Shown: in pieces, positions 34,398 through 42,085 of the stretch | Position numbering within the stretch: the first letter of the stretch is position 1 | Layout: every line of letters begins with the position of its first letter | NCBI GenBank assembly: GCA_001804815.1 | Contig: MHBI01000118.1 | Coordinates: forward strand, 30,082-94,081 | Direction of reading: 5' to 3' | DNA from: Lentisphaerae bacterium GWF2_50_93 | Lineage (GTDB): Bacteria; Verrucomicrobiota; Lentisphaeria; Victivallales; GWF2-50-93 | Length of the DNA stretch: 64,000 nt | Position numbers and translations under genes: made by a program | Notes under the pieces: generated by a model | What the model was told of the DNA's origin: nothing | Seen by the model: the letters and a program-made list of their open reading frames with translations, nothing else | The model's database searches: none

Positions 34398-35891
34398 CTA
34401 TTTCCTCCTGTGTGCTTCGGTTATCTCGAGCCCGGTCGAATAATCCAGCTGGCGCGGCTCGTATTCCTCATTCTCGCGCTGGCGTGTCATGCCGGTGTAC
34501 GGCCAGGTCGCATCACGGGCGTCCTTCCTCCATGGACGGCGCTCCCAGTAATATCCCCGGAACGGATCGCGGGTCGTGTTCATCCAGTCAAGTATCCTGT
34601 CATGCAGGGAATTCCTTGTCTTTTCGTGATCCTCTGAATCAATCAGATTCTTCATTTCATACGGATCCTCCTTCAGATCATACAGTTCGTCTGTAGTCAG
34701 AAGGTTTATGACAAGCTTGTACCGGCTGTCCCGGCAGCAGCGTATCGGTTGGAACCCGCCGAACCCGTCGTGATCTATCTCATAACGTCCGAACTCAACG
34801 AAGATTTCATTATTGGCCGAAGAACCTGGATTCCTGAGAACTTCCAAATTGCTCTTCCCCTCCAGTATTTTCGGAATATCAATTCCCATATAGTCCATGA
34901 TTGTCGGAACTACGTCTATATGTGACAGAAGGCTTTCAGATGCGGTTCCTGACGGGGCCAGTCCTGGACACTTCACGATGAAGGGAATATTTATTATTTC
35001 CTGGTACATGGCAGGTCCCTTGCCGCTTATAGAATGGGAATTCATCATGTCTCCATGATCGGTCGTGTATATGACAAGTGTGTCAGGTGCATTCTTTTCA
35101 ATCGCCTCGACCACTCTGCCGATCTCATAATCAACATAGGAATTGCATGCCAGGAAGTATGCATATGAATCAAGCTTGACTGAGTCCTTGTCATTTTTAA
35201 AGGAATCTCCCGACCATGCCTTGTGATGGACAGGCTTATCGTCAAGCCTGTCCCAGATGCTTGGATCCTTCTTGAACTCGTATCCCTTGTACATGTCGAT
35301 GAACCGTCTCGGACAGAGAAATGGGTGGTGGGGTTCGTCATATGATACGACAAGGAGGAAATCCTCGTCCCCATGCTTATCCAGGAAATCGATGGCCTTG
35401 TTCGAGACCCTGTGCCCGTATAGGAAGCTTTCATCGAGATCGTCCTCGTTCGTCCTGGCATTCCTGGAACGGACGCGATCCTTTTCGCTCAGTTCGTCGA
35501 GGTAGCATTTCATGTCGTACCAGTAGTTCTCGTCCCATCCTTCAGGACATCTTCCGAAACCGAAATAGTCGCCACCGTCAAGATGCCACTTTCCCATGTA
35601 TGCACAATGGATTCCGTTGTCGGCGAGGCGCTGTCCGACAGTCTTCACATTGTCCCCGAGCGCCATGCTGTTGCCCCAGCTCCCGTTCGAGTGCGGGTAT
35701 GTCCCCGTGAACAGGGCCGAACGCGCAGGGCCGCATACCGGCTGGCACGTGTAGGCGTTTTCAAATCTGACACCTTCCGCAGCAAGCTTGTCGAGGCACG
35801 GTGTCTTCATATCCTTGTTGCCGTAGCAGCCCAGCATGTCCTTGCGCTGGGTGTCGGTCATAATCAGAACCACTTTTTTCTTTTGCTTCAT
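34398..35891 (-). CDS. Sulfatase with CGPAR motif
   Basis: The formylglycine motif is C53-G-P-A-R57 followed by SALFTGTYPHSNG. Metal and substrate-site blocks include VLIMTDTQRKDMLGCYG, YMGKWHLDGGDYFG and VIYTTDHGDMMNSH. I start at ATG 35891 because GGAGGA lies 4-5 bases upstream; the frame is open to 35993 but with no support. It is a cytoplasmic-looking enzyme of 497 residues and is co-translated with the GH36-like gene. Its GKWHLDGGDYFG block suggests a sugar-6-sulfatase type, but that is only a guess. Confidence 0.9.
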   Translation of the reverse strand: MKQKKKVVLIMTDTQRKDMLGCYGNKDMKTPCLDKLAAEGVRFENAYTCQPVCGPARSALFTGTYPHSNGSWGNSMALGDNVKTVGQRLADNGIHCAYMGKWHLDGGDYFGFGRCPEGWDENYWYDMKCYLDELSEKDRVRSRNARTNEDDLDESFLYGHRVSNKAIDFLDKHGDEDFLLVVSYDEPHHPFLCPRRFIDMYKGYEFKKDPSIWDRLDDKPVHHKAWSGDSFKNDKDSVKLDSYAYFLACNSYVDYEIGRVVEAIEKNAPDTLVIYTTDHGDMMNSHSISGKGPAMYQEIINIPFIVKCPGLAPSGTASESLLSHIDVVPTIMDYMGIDIPKILEGKSNLEVLRNPGSSANNEIFVEFGRYEIDHDGFGGFQPIRCCRDSRYKLVINLLTTDELYDLKEDPYEMKNLIDSEDHEKTRNSLHDRILDWMNTTRDPFRGYYWERRPWRKDARDATWPYTGMTRQRENEEYEPRQLDYSTGLEITEAHRRK

Positions 35892-36132
35892 ATTTCCTCC
35901 ATGTAATCCTTCCTTGTTCACCAGCACCGCTATCACGTTAGGCGCCTGCCAGTATCGGTCCATCAAAATAAATCTCAAACAGGATATCTTCAATATGCAA
36001 TCAACTCATAGTCTGAATAGAAACCAAACCATTGCATTTTGGAAATAACTGCAATAAACGCTGAATCCAATTGAAAAATCACCTGTTTGATATAAAAATA
36101 ATAGGGTCTTATAAACAATGGGGAGGTTTATC

Positions 36133-36963
36133 ATGAAATTGACGCTGCTTGTCTTTCTTGCCGTATTCTCGTTATCGTGCTATTCACAGAATGAATTCGT
36201 CGCCGCACTGGACAAAGGTGATCTCGCCAAGATCAAGTCCTTGCTGGAGGCAAAGCCTGAAATGCTGAACAAGGAACGCGAATATTCGACCTATCCTGTG
36301 TTTGAAGCTACGGAGAAATCAAAGTTGGACATTGTAAAGTTCTATATTGAAAAAGGCGCCAAGCTGGATGTCAAGACCAGCAAGTACGGGGACAATATAG
36401 TTCTCTTCATGGCAAGGACGATGAATAATCCAAACGAGTCAAAGACCAAGACCTACATAGCCATGCTTGATCTGTTTGCCGCTCAGAAGGCCAGCTTCAC
36501 GGTAACTGACAAGGACGGCAATGGAGCCCTCAAGATCCTTGCCGACAAGAAGATCAGCACGGCCAATGTCAAGAACTACATGGAAATAGTCAATTACTAC
36601 ATAAAGAACGGATCAAAAATCACGGACAAGTCAAACTCAGGCATACTGCATGCGCTTCTGGCTACTGAAGGAATTCCCATGGCAAACAAGGAACTTGATT
36701 GCGGCAGTTTCGAAGCTGCAAAGGAATTTGTCGCCCTTGGCGTAGGCGTTTCAGAAGTCGACGACGCGAAAAACACGCCTCTACATGTCGTGCTGCTGAA
36801 CAAGCGCGTAACTGATGACAAGAAGGCCGACATAGTGAAGTTCCTAATGGAAAAAGGGGCCAGGAACAACGTCAAGAACAAGGCCGGACAGACCCCGGAG
36901 GAACTCGTCAAGAAGGAAAGCCAGCTCTACGAAATAATCAAGAAGACCAAACCAAAGAAATAG
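36133..36963 (+). CDS. Secreted ankyrin-repeat protein
   Basis: A signal peptide (MKLTLLVFLAVFSLSCYSQ) precedes about six ankyrin-like repeats, such as ALDKGDLAKIKSLLEAKPEM, TEKSKLDIVKFYIEKGAKLD, KNTPLHVVLLNK and KADIVKFLMEKGARNNVKNK. These repeats bind proteins, so the product is likely an exported scaffold. The Cys after LSLS does not fit a good lipobox. The start at 36133 has GGGAGG at 36120-36125; ATG 36118 overlaps that site and is rejected. The MocA-type gene begins at the next base after its stop, so they form one operon, but a link between their functions is not clear. Confidence 0.8.
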   Translation: MKLTLLVFLAVFSLSCYSQNEFVAALDKGDLAKIKSLLEAKPEMLNKEREYSTYPVFEATEKSKLDIVKFYIEKGAKLDVKTSKYGDNIVLFMARTMNNPNESKTKTYIAMLDLFAAQKASFTVTDKDGNGALKILADKKISTANVKNYMEIVNYYIKNGSKITDKSNSGILHALLATEGIPMANKELDCGSFEAAKEFVALGVGVSEVDDAKNTPLHVVLLNKRVTDDKKADIVKFLMEKGARNNVKNKAGQTPEELVKKESQLYEIIKKTKPKK

Positions 36964-38124
36964 ATGAAGAAGATCAGGATTGGAATAGCAGGCGCCGGGA
37001 ATGCCGGGATGATGCATCTCAAATCCCTTACCGGCGGAAACTTCTCCGAGGCCGAGGTCGTCGCCATCTGCGACAAGACCGGAAGGCTGGAAGCCTTGAA
37101 AAGCGAAATCCCCTCAGATGTGAAGGTCTATGCCGAATATTCAGCCATGCTTGCCGACAAGGCATGCGATGCCGTGATCATCACCACTCCCCATTTCTTC
37201 CATCCTGAAATGGCGATTGCGGCGTTCAAGGCCGGATGCCATGTCTTCTGCGAGAAACCGGCCGGAGTATTCACGGAGAATGTGAAGGAAATGAACAGGG
37301 CGGCTGTTGAGAGCGGAAAAATATTCTCGATGCATTTCAACCGCAGGCTCGAACCTGTCTTCATAAAACTTAAGGAGATGATAGCTTCCGGCGAAACTGG
37401 TGCTGTCAAAAGGATAAGCTGGACGACAACCGACTGGTTCAGGACCGACGCCTATTTCGCGTCCGGTACCTGGAGGGGCACATGGAAAGGTGAAGGCGGC
37501 GGACTCCTTCTCAACCAGTGCATCCACAACCTCGACATATGGCAGAATCTTTTCGGGATGCCTGACAAGGTGAGATCCTCATGCTCGTTCGGAAAATTCC
37601 ATGACAACATGGAAGTCGAGGACGAAGTTACAGCCATATTCAACTACAAGAATGGAACCAGCGGAGTCTTCATCGCCTCCACGGGCGAATCCCCAGGAAC
37701 AAACCGCCTCGAGATATTCTGCGACAACGGGAAACTAATAGTCGAGAACCGGCAGATCAAGTTTTACAAGACAGAAGGGCCAGTCGATGATTTCTGCAGG
37801 AAGACGAAGACCGGATTCGGCGAACCGAAAAGCAATCTCATCGAAATTGAAATCGATGGAAAGGCCGATCTGTCCAAGGGAATGCTGAAGAACTTCGTAG
37901 AAGCGGTGTCCGGAAAGGCCCCTCTTCTCGTCGACGGAAAGGAAGGATTGAAAAGCCTCGAACTGGCTAATGCAATCATCCTGTCGTCCTGGCTGGACAA
38001 GACCGTCTCCATACCTGTCGACGATAAACTCTACCGCAAGGAGCTTCAGAAGCGGATATCTTCAAGCACCCTAAAGAAGAATGTCGAGCATCAGGTCTTC
38101 GACCTGAAGGATTCCTTCAAATAA
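36964..38124 (+). CDS. Gfo/Idh/MocA-family NAD(P)-dependent oxidoreductase
   Basis: Residues 1-120 form a Rossmann fold with GIAGAGNAG (7-15) and the family motif CEKPAG with catalytic Lys98. The C-terminal part carries the oxidoreductase beta-sheet domain, with a likely catalytic His in GGGLLLNQCIHNLD. Members oxidise or reduce sugars, inositols or glycosides, and some start oxidation-based glycoside cleavage. In this setting a deoxysugar or glycoside is likely. The stop codon is part of an AT-rich palindrome (38123-38152). No signal peptide. Confidence 0.88.
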   Translation: MKKIRIGIAGAGNAGMMHLKSLTGGNFSEAEVVAICDKTGRLEALKSEIPSDVKVYAEYSAMLADKACDAVIITTPHFFHPEMAIAAFKAGCHVFCEKPAGVFTENVKEMNRAAVESGKIFSMHFNRRLEPVFIKLKEMIASGETGAVKRISWTTTDWFRTDAYFASGTWRGTWKGEGGGLLLNQCIHNLDIWQNLFGMPDKVRSSCSFGKFHDNMEVEDEVTAIFNYKNGTSGVFIASTGESPGTNRLEIFCDNGKLIVENRQIKFYKTEGPVDDFCRKTKTGFGEPKSNLIEIEIDGKADLSKGMLKNFVEAVSGKAPLLVDGKEGLKSLELANAIILSSWLDKTVSIPVDDKLYRKELQKRISSSTLKKNVEHQVFDLKDSFK

Positions 38125-38197
38125 TAAATTTTCCGCAAACGGTAAATTTATTTCCTACGGAGCGCTGACGTCCCGCCGGCAAGAATTTATGAATAAA
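38123..38197. repeat. Composite repeat: AT-rich palindrome plus GGAG unit (copy 1)
   Basis: AATAAATTTTCCG-CAAA-CGGTAAATTTATT (38123-38152) overlaps the MocA stop codon. It is followed by GGAGCGCTGACGTCCCGCCGGC (38159-38180, a 22-base unit described here by ends only) and an AATTTAT tail. The same order of parts recurs after the sigma-54 activator gene at 43609-43683. Confidence 0.65.
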
Positions 38198-38205
38198 TGG
38201 TGGGC

Positions 38206-38336
38206 GACATGGAGCGGAATGCGCTTCAGTCTGCCCTTGGACTCAAGGAGGAGAAGAATTCCAGATACTCTATTTGCGTTCTATCCAGAAGCCGGGTCTG
38301 ATTGAAATGACCATCTCCGGCAAGCCAAACATTAAA
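38206..38336 (+). pseudogene. Remnant of a C-terminal winged-helix of an ATPase-type protein
   Basis: One frame gives MERNALQSALGLKEEKNSR from 38209. After a shift near 38265 another frame gives YLRSIQKPGLIEMTISGKPN up to about 38330. Together they resemble the C-terminal winged helix often found in AlbA/divergent-AAA_4 or RecG-like and Fic proteins (RNELQ..LGLKDR...YL.PAL..GLIEMTIPDKPNS). No upstream domain is present and the end runs into a tandem repeat. It is a decayed fragment; the parent family is recalled, not searched. Confidence 0.5.
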
Positions 38337-38438
38337 ATACGGGGTCTGGCACCATAATTTTAATTATTTAGCTTCAAAATAAGTACCTAAAATACGGGGT
38401 CTGGCACCATAATTTTAATTATTTAGCTTCAAAATAAG
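38333..38438. repeat. Two tandem 51-base repeats with GGGGTCTGGCACC
   Basis: Copies at 38333-38383 and 38388-38438 are identical and separated by TACC. Each holds GGGGTCTGGCACC followed by TAATTTTAATTATTTAGC. They lie directly at the truncated end of the winged-helix remnant. Two copies with a 4-base gap do not make a CRISPR array. Confidence 0.8.
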
Positions 38439-38632
38439 GATACTTTACTTAAATGATTGCATTATGATTAATAAATTGAGCGGACGTTAGTTAAAACAAG
38501 CAATGACGAAGCATTTAATATGGGATCCGGCATGAATAATGAGAAGACAAACTAAAGTTTGTACTCCGTCGTATTGGTGGTCGTTGCAACTGATTGCCGG
38601 ATATTAATTGAGGCTGTGAAAAATTTGAATAA

Positions 38633-38759
38633 GTAAGCGTTAAGCTGGTAACGTAGCCTCATAAGTAGGGCGGTTTTTAAACCGCCAACTAAGTGTCGGG
38701 TTAAAACCCGACATACTTTCTTGGAAAAACAGCCTCACTTCACCCAGCTTAACGCTTAC
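38633..38759. repeat. Nested palindromic element with 16-bp outer inverted repeat
   Basis: GTAAGCGTTAAGCTGG (38633-38648) is matched exactly by CCAGCTTAACGCTTAC (38744-38759). Inside are the two hairpins GGCGGTTTTTAAACCGCC (38669-38686) and GTCGGGTTAAAACCCGAC (38695-38712). The whole unit of 127 bases resembles a non-autonomous mobile element. The rest of the gap (38440-39005) shows no convincing gene. Confidence 0.75.
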
Positions 38760-39005
38760 ATGGAAATCGCAAATAAGAGAATACCTGCTACAGCCAATAA
38801 TGGCTTGATCGCCGTCGCTGGGAAGCTTCACACTTCGTCCGCTGTAGCGGAACTACGAGGGACAGGGTGTGGATAGGCTACGAGCGAGATCAAAAGAGAG
38901 TCTATGAAGTTGCCGGGAGGTTCCCAACCATCCGTCCACGATATCCGTCATGGCTGACGGGAGAAGTGCCGGCGGTCCATAGGAACGAGAGCCATTACTT
39001 CCATC

Positions 39006-39090
39006 CCTTCAGGACGTATTCTTTCTTGGGATCCGTTACCTATGGTTGAAACCATAGGCTGTATTACTCCAACGCCTTCAGCGTTGAAGA
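39006..39090. repeat. Repeat cluster with CCTATGG hairpin and AACGC hairpin
   Basis: CCTATGGTTGAAACCATAGG at 39039-39058, then AACGC-CTTCA-GCGTT at 39071-39085, in the same order as at 8301-8345. The stretch 39091-39196 has no recognised content. Confidence 0.6.
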
Positions 39091-39196
39091 TTCACAAGCG
39101 TTTCTGGATATCGTATTCAAGATAAACTGATTCGCTGTGCTTAGTAGAGGTGCTTTTCGAAATGGCGATCACCCGACTGCTCCTCAATGCACAGAT

Positions 39197-39820
39197 TCAG
39201 ACATCTTGTGTTTTAGCACATGAGTTATCGACAAGGAAGACAAGTATTCCGGTAAATATTCCCGCCAGGTGGGCCGTGACTACGGGAACGAAGCTGCCGG
39301 AGACCACGAACAAGTTTGTTCCGCTTATAATTTCGAAAACCGTCTTTGCGGCAAGAAGGAGGATCAGGGATATTCCTGCAAATGCTATTCTGTACTTCCC
39401 GTTTCGGATTGATGCGGAAATGAAATCCAGTCCGAAATATATGAACAGCGCTGAATCAATTCCTGACAGGCCACGGTAATACTGCATCGAAGGATGGATG
39501 AAATAGACTGTTGCCGAAATGGAGATGGAACTCAGGGCAAGAAGAATAAAAACCGATATCCTGTGGCGCAGCGAAATTAAGATTCCAAGGACTGCAAAAA
39601 CAAGCAGATCCCAGAATATATGCTCTCCTGACCAATGTGCGAAATTGCCGGAAACCAGTCTCCAGACCTCCCATCCCTCTATCCTGGTCCGATCGTACTG
39701 GCAGAATTCAGTGAGCCCGGCTGATGAATATATTGCAACTGCTAAAATGGAAAGGAGGGCAGGAGCGGTAGCGTTCCACCACTTCTGCCCTCCAGTCATC
39801 CTTTCAAGTTCATTTCTCAT
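39197..39820 (-). CDS. Rhombosortase-like rhomboid intramembrane protease
   Basis: This small integral membrane protein has about six helices. The rhomboid-type catalytic Ser119 is in YYRGLSGIDS and the His184 in VTAHLAG. The conserved loop GNFAHWSGEHIFWDLLVF carries H62, H67 and D71, as in the rhombosortase branch. Rhombosortases cleave proteins bearing a GlyGly-CTERM tail. The gene immediately upstream encodes a protein with just such a tail. I start at ATG 39820, which overlaps the end of that gene by 11 bases, so the two are translationally coupled; the frame is open to 39868. Family assignment is by motifs and context. Confidence 0.75.
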   Translation of the reverse strand: MRNELERMTGGQKWWNATAPALLSILAVAIYSSAGLTEFCQYDRTRIEGWEVWRLVSGNFAHWSGEHIFWDLLVFAVLGILISLRHRISVFILLALSSISISATVYFIHPSMQYYRGLSGIDSALFIYFGLDFISASIRNGKYRIAFAGISLILLLAAKTVFEIISGTNLFVVSGSFVPVVTAHLAGIFTGILVFLVDNSCAKTQDV

Positions 39821-41837
39821 TATCGTTTTTCTTTGCAACTGAACATGCAGTAGCTCCAAGTCCGACAACCATGATCATCACTATCACTGCGAAAGGATCG
39901 ATGGCTCCTCCGCCTCCCAGGGACGGAGAAGGAAGATGGAACGCCGGGCTGCTCCTGTCAACCTGGTAGCTCTTCACAGCCTGCCCGGATTTCCTGGACT
40001 GCGCCTCCTTCTCTACTGCAAGACGGTCGCGGTTCTTCCTTTCAATCCCGTTCTCCTCAAAAGCCTGGTCGGAAAGCACGAGCATTGAAGTCTCGTCGGT
40101 AACAAGCTGGTATCCTACCCCGAGATCCCTTATCGCAGTCTTGGACTCGTTCTCAGGGGTGAGACCGCTGTTAGCCATGTCCTCGATCATCTCGATCCTG
40201 TGGAGCGCCCAGAGCCTCTCTATCTCAGGATTGTCCGTGTCCACTTCCGGAAATTCAAAGTCCGTGCTATAGACCTTGTCCTCGCCGGTCAATCTGGCCT
40301 GCAGCCTGACGTTCGCCATTCCTCCTTCCTTGTAGCGCCCGAAGATCACAAGCTGCTGGCCATGATAAACTTTTCCAATCAGTTCGCCGCTGGAATCCGA
40401 CACCTTTACTCCGCTTATCTTGAGAGTCGCGTCATGCAGGCATTCGTACGTGACCTTGCTCTTGGCCTTCATGATCTGCCCGATAATGTCATCGCTGTTC
40501 GATACGCCCGCATAATAGCCGCCGCTGGCGTTGCAGATGGTCCTCATGAGAGGCCAGTTCGAATTGTTGCCCATGAGGAAGCCGAATATCCTCACGTCGT
40601 ATTTCTTCATCAGCTTATGGAACTCCACCGGGGAAACTACTCCGGTATTGGTGACACCGTCGGTCACCAGGATCACGCTCGATGCACGGTCGTCGTCAAG
40701 ATTCTCCAGGCACAGCTTCATCGCATCAAAGAGGTTCGTGGAACCGCTTGCACGGAGCCCCTGCACATTTTCAATCCACTTCTTTACATTCGCCTCATTG
40801 GCGACTATCCATCCGCCGGTCAGCTCCCTGGCCGAACTCTCGAAAGTTATTATCCTGAAACGGTCTTCCGGACGAAACTTACCAAGTGTCTTTGCAACAC
40901 CCTGCGCCAATGTCTGGATCTTCGCCTCCATGCTTCCGGATACGTCCAGCACAAAGATATAATCAGCACCATTGTTCAAGGGCTTGAGATCAAGTCCCGG
41001 AGTCACTACCATCATGAAAGTTCCCATCTTGTCCTTGCCGGTCTTGTACGGAATCACTTCAATCCTGCCGGGAAGATTGTCCTGGAGACGGTAGTAGAAC
41101 ATAAAATCCTTGTCGAGCTTCGCCTGGGGGATTTCGTATCTGGCCTTGTAGAGGCCGTCAACAAGCTTCTCCTCTTCCTGTACTGGCGCATATCCCGGAG
41201 AGCGTACCGAGTTCAGAGGGAACGCGGATTTCAGATCCATCGCTATGCTCAGCTGCCCTTCCACCTGCGCATTGCGTGTCCAGAAATTTTCCGCCACCTC
41301 GTCCGTGCCTCCTTCCTCAAGGGGATACAGATACCGGCCCATTCCAGTGTCTATCTCCAGAGGCTGGTAGTATACGAATTTTATGGTCACCCTGTCCTGG
41401 GCCCTGACCTGTGAAACCTTGAATCTGAAGTCCTGGTATCCGTTCTTTGAAGCCAGTCCGGCATCGTTGCCCTTGTTCTTTTCATCCTCATAGACTTTTT
41501 CAGCCTTGTCCTTGGCCACAACTTCACCGTTGATCGTTTTTTCACCGATCGTGATCTGCACTTCGGACAGGCTTGCACTCTTGGGGAGGGGAAAGGAATA
41601 TTCCGCTTCGAGATTCATATTGTTGGGATTGAAGAAAGTCTGGACGACTTCGGTCCTTGCAAAGCCGTTGTTTATGACAATTGAAACATCGTGGTCCTCG
41701 ATTTTGATCGGTTCATGTCCAGCCCCCTGCGGAGTAAGAATTCCGGCACCATAGGTGGGCAGCATGGATCCAAGTCCCAGCAGAAATGCGAAAACCACGG
41801 CGGTGGTTCTCCCGACAGTTTTAATCTCCCTTTTCAT
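39810..41837 (-). CDS. VIT and vWA domain protein with Gly-rich C-terminal sorting tail
   Basis: A signal peptide covers residues 1-31. A VIT domain follows (about 40-170: VSIVINNGFARTEVVQTFFNP, YSFPLPKSASLSEV). The von Willebrand A domain begins near 293 with the metal site DVSGSM (D298, S300, S302), and VILVTDGVTNTG. The last 41 residues read SLGGGGAIDPF, then a hydrophobic helix (AVIVMIMVVGLGATACSV), then KKNDNEK. This Gly-rich/hydrophobic/charged layout fits a GlyGly-CTERM tail, a rhombosortase substrate. Start 41837 has GAGGAGG upstream. The gene lies behind a sigma-54 promoter. It is likely an exported adhesion or protein-binding factor fixed at the surface. Confidence 0.88.
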   Translation of the reverse strand: MKREIKTVGRTTAVVFAFLLGLGSMLPTYGAGILTPQGAGHEPIKIEDHDVSIVINNGFARTEVVQTFFNPNNMNLEAEYSFPLPKSASLSEVQITIGEKTINGEVVAKDKAEKVYEDEKNKGNDAGLASKNGYQDFRFKVSQVRAQDRVTIKFVYYQPLEIDTGMGRYLYPLEEGGTDEVAENFWTRNAQVEGQLSIAMDLKSAFPLNSVRSPGYAPVQEEEKLVDGLYKARYEIPQAKLDKDFMFYYRLQDNLPGRIEVIPYKTGKDKMGTFMMVVTPGLDLKPLNNGADYIFVLDVSGSMEAKIQTLAQGVAKTLGKFRPEDRFRIITFESSARELTGGWIVANEANVKKWIENVQGLRASGSTNLFDAMKLCLENLDDDRASSVILVTDGVTNTGVVSPVEFHKLMKKYDVRIFGFLMGNNSNWPLMRTICNASGGYYAGVSNSDDIIGQIMKAKSKVTYECLHDATLKISGVKVSDSSGELIGKVYHGQQLVIFGRYKEGGMANVRLQARLTGEDKVYSTDFEFPEVDTDNPEIERLWALHRIEMIEDMANSGLTPENESKTAIRDLGVGYQLVTDETSMLVLSDQAFEENGIERKNRDRLAVEKEAQSRKSGQAVKSYQVDRSSPAFHLPSPSLGGGGAIDPFAVIVMIMVVGLGATACSVAKKNDNEK

Positions 41838-41902
41838 TTCACATCCTCCTCTGTTAATTTCAACAGGGCTTAAGCCATCTGCTGATTGATGCCAGCTATT
41901 TA

Positions 41903-41917
41903 GCAATAGGAGTGCCA
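41903..41917 (-). promoter_or_regulatory. Sigma-54 (-24/-12) promoter of the VIT-vWA operon
   Basis: On the minus strand the sequence reads TGGCAC-TCCTA-TTGC, with the invariant GG and GC exactly 10 bases apart. This matches the sigma-54 consensus TGGCAC-N5-TTGC. Transcription would start near 41892, about 55 bases before the ATG at 41837. The divergent gene encodes a sigma-54 activator. GCAATATT direct repeats in the rest of the gap (about 42008-42050) could be its upstream binding sites. Confidence 0.8.
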
Positions 41918-42085
41918 TATGGAATAATGTAATTGTATAATATTGGTAATTAACATGATATAAATTATGATTAAATTTTCACTTCTAATCTATTTCGGCA
42001 ATATTTATACATATTTTGCAATATTATGTACATTTAATGAACATTACGTGTATATTGAAATACTCTTTAATTGAGGAGAAAAATC

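Noticed and set aside
38333..38438. CRISPR array
   Set aside because: Only two identical 51-base units with a 4-base gap, no spacers of uniform length and no cas genes.
40200..41414. A 404-codon open frame on the plus strand
   Set aside because: It is the complement of the VIT-vWA gene, lacks any domain and has the composition expected from reading a real gene backwards.
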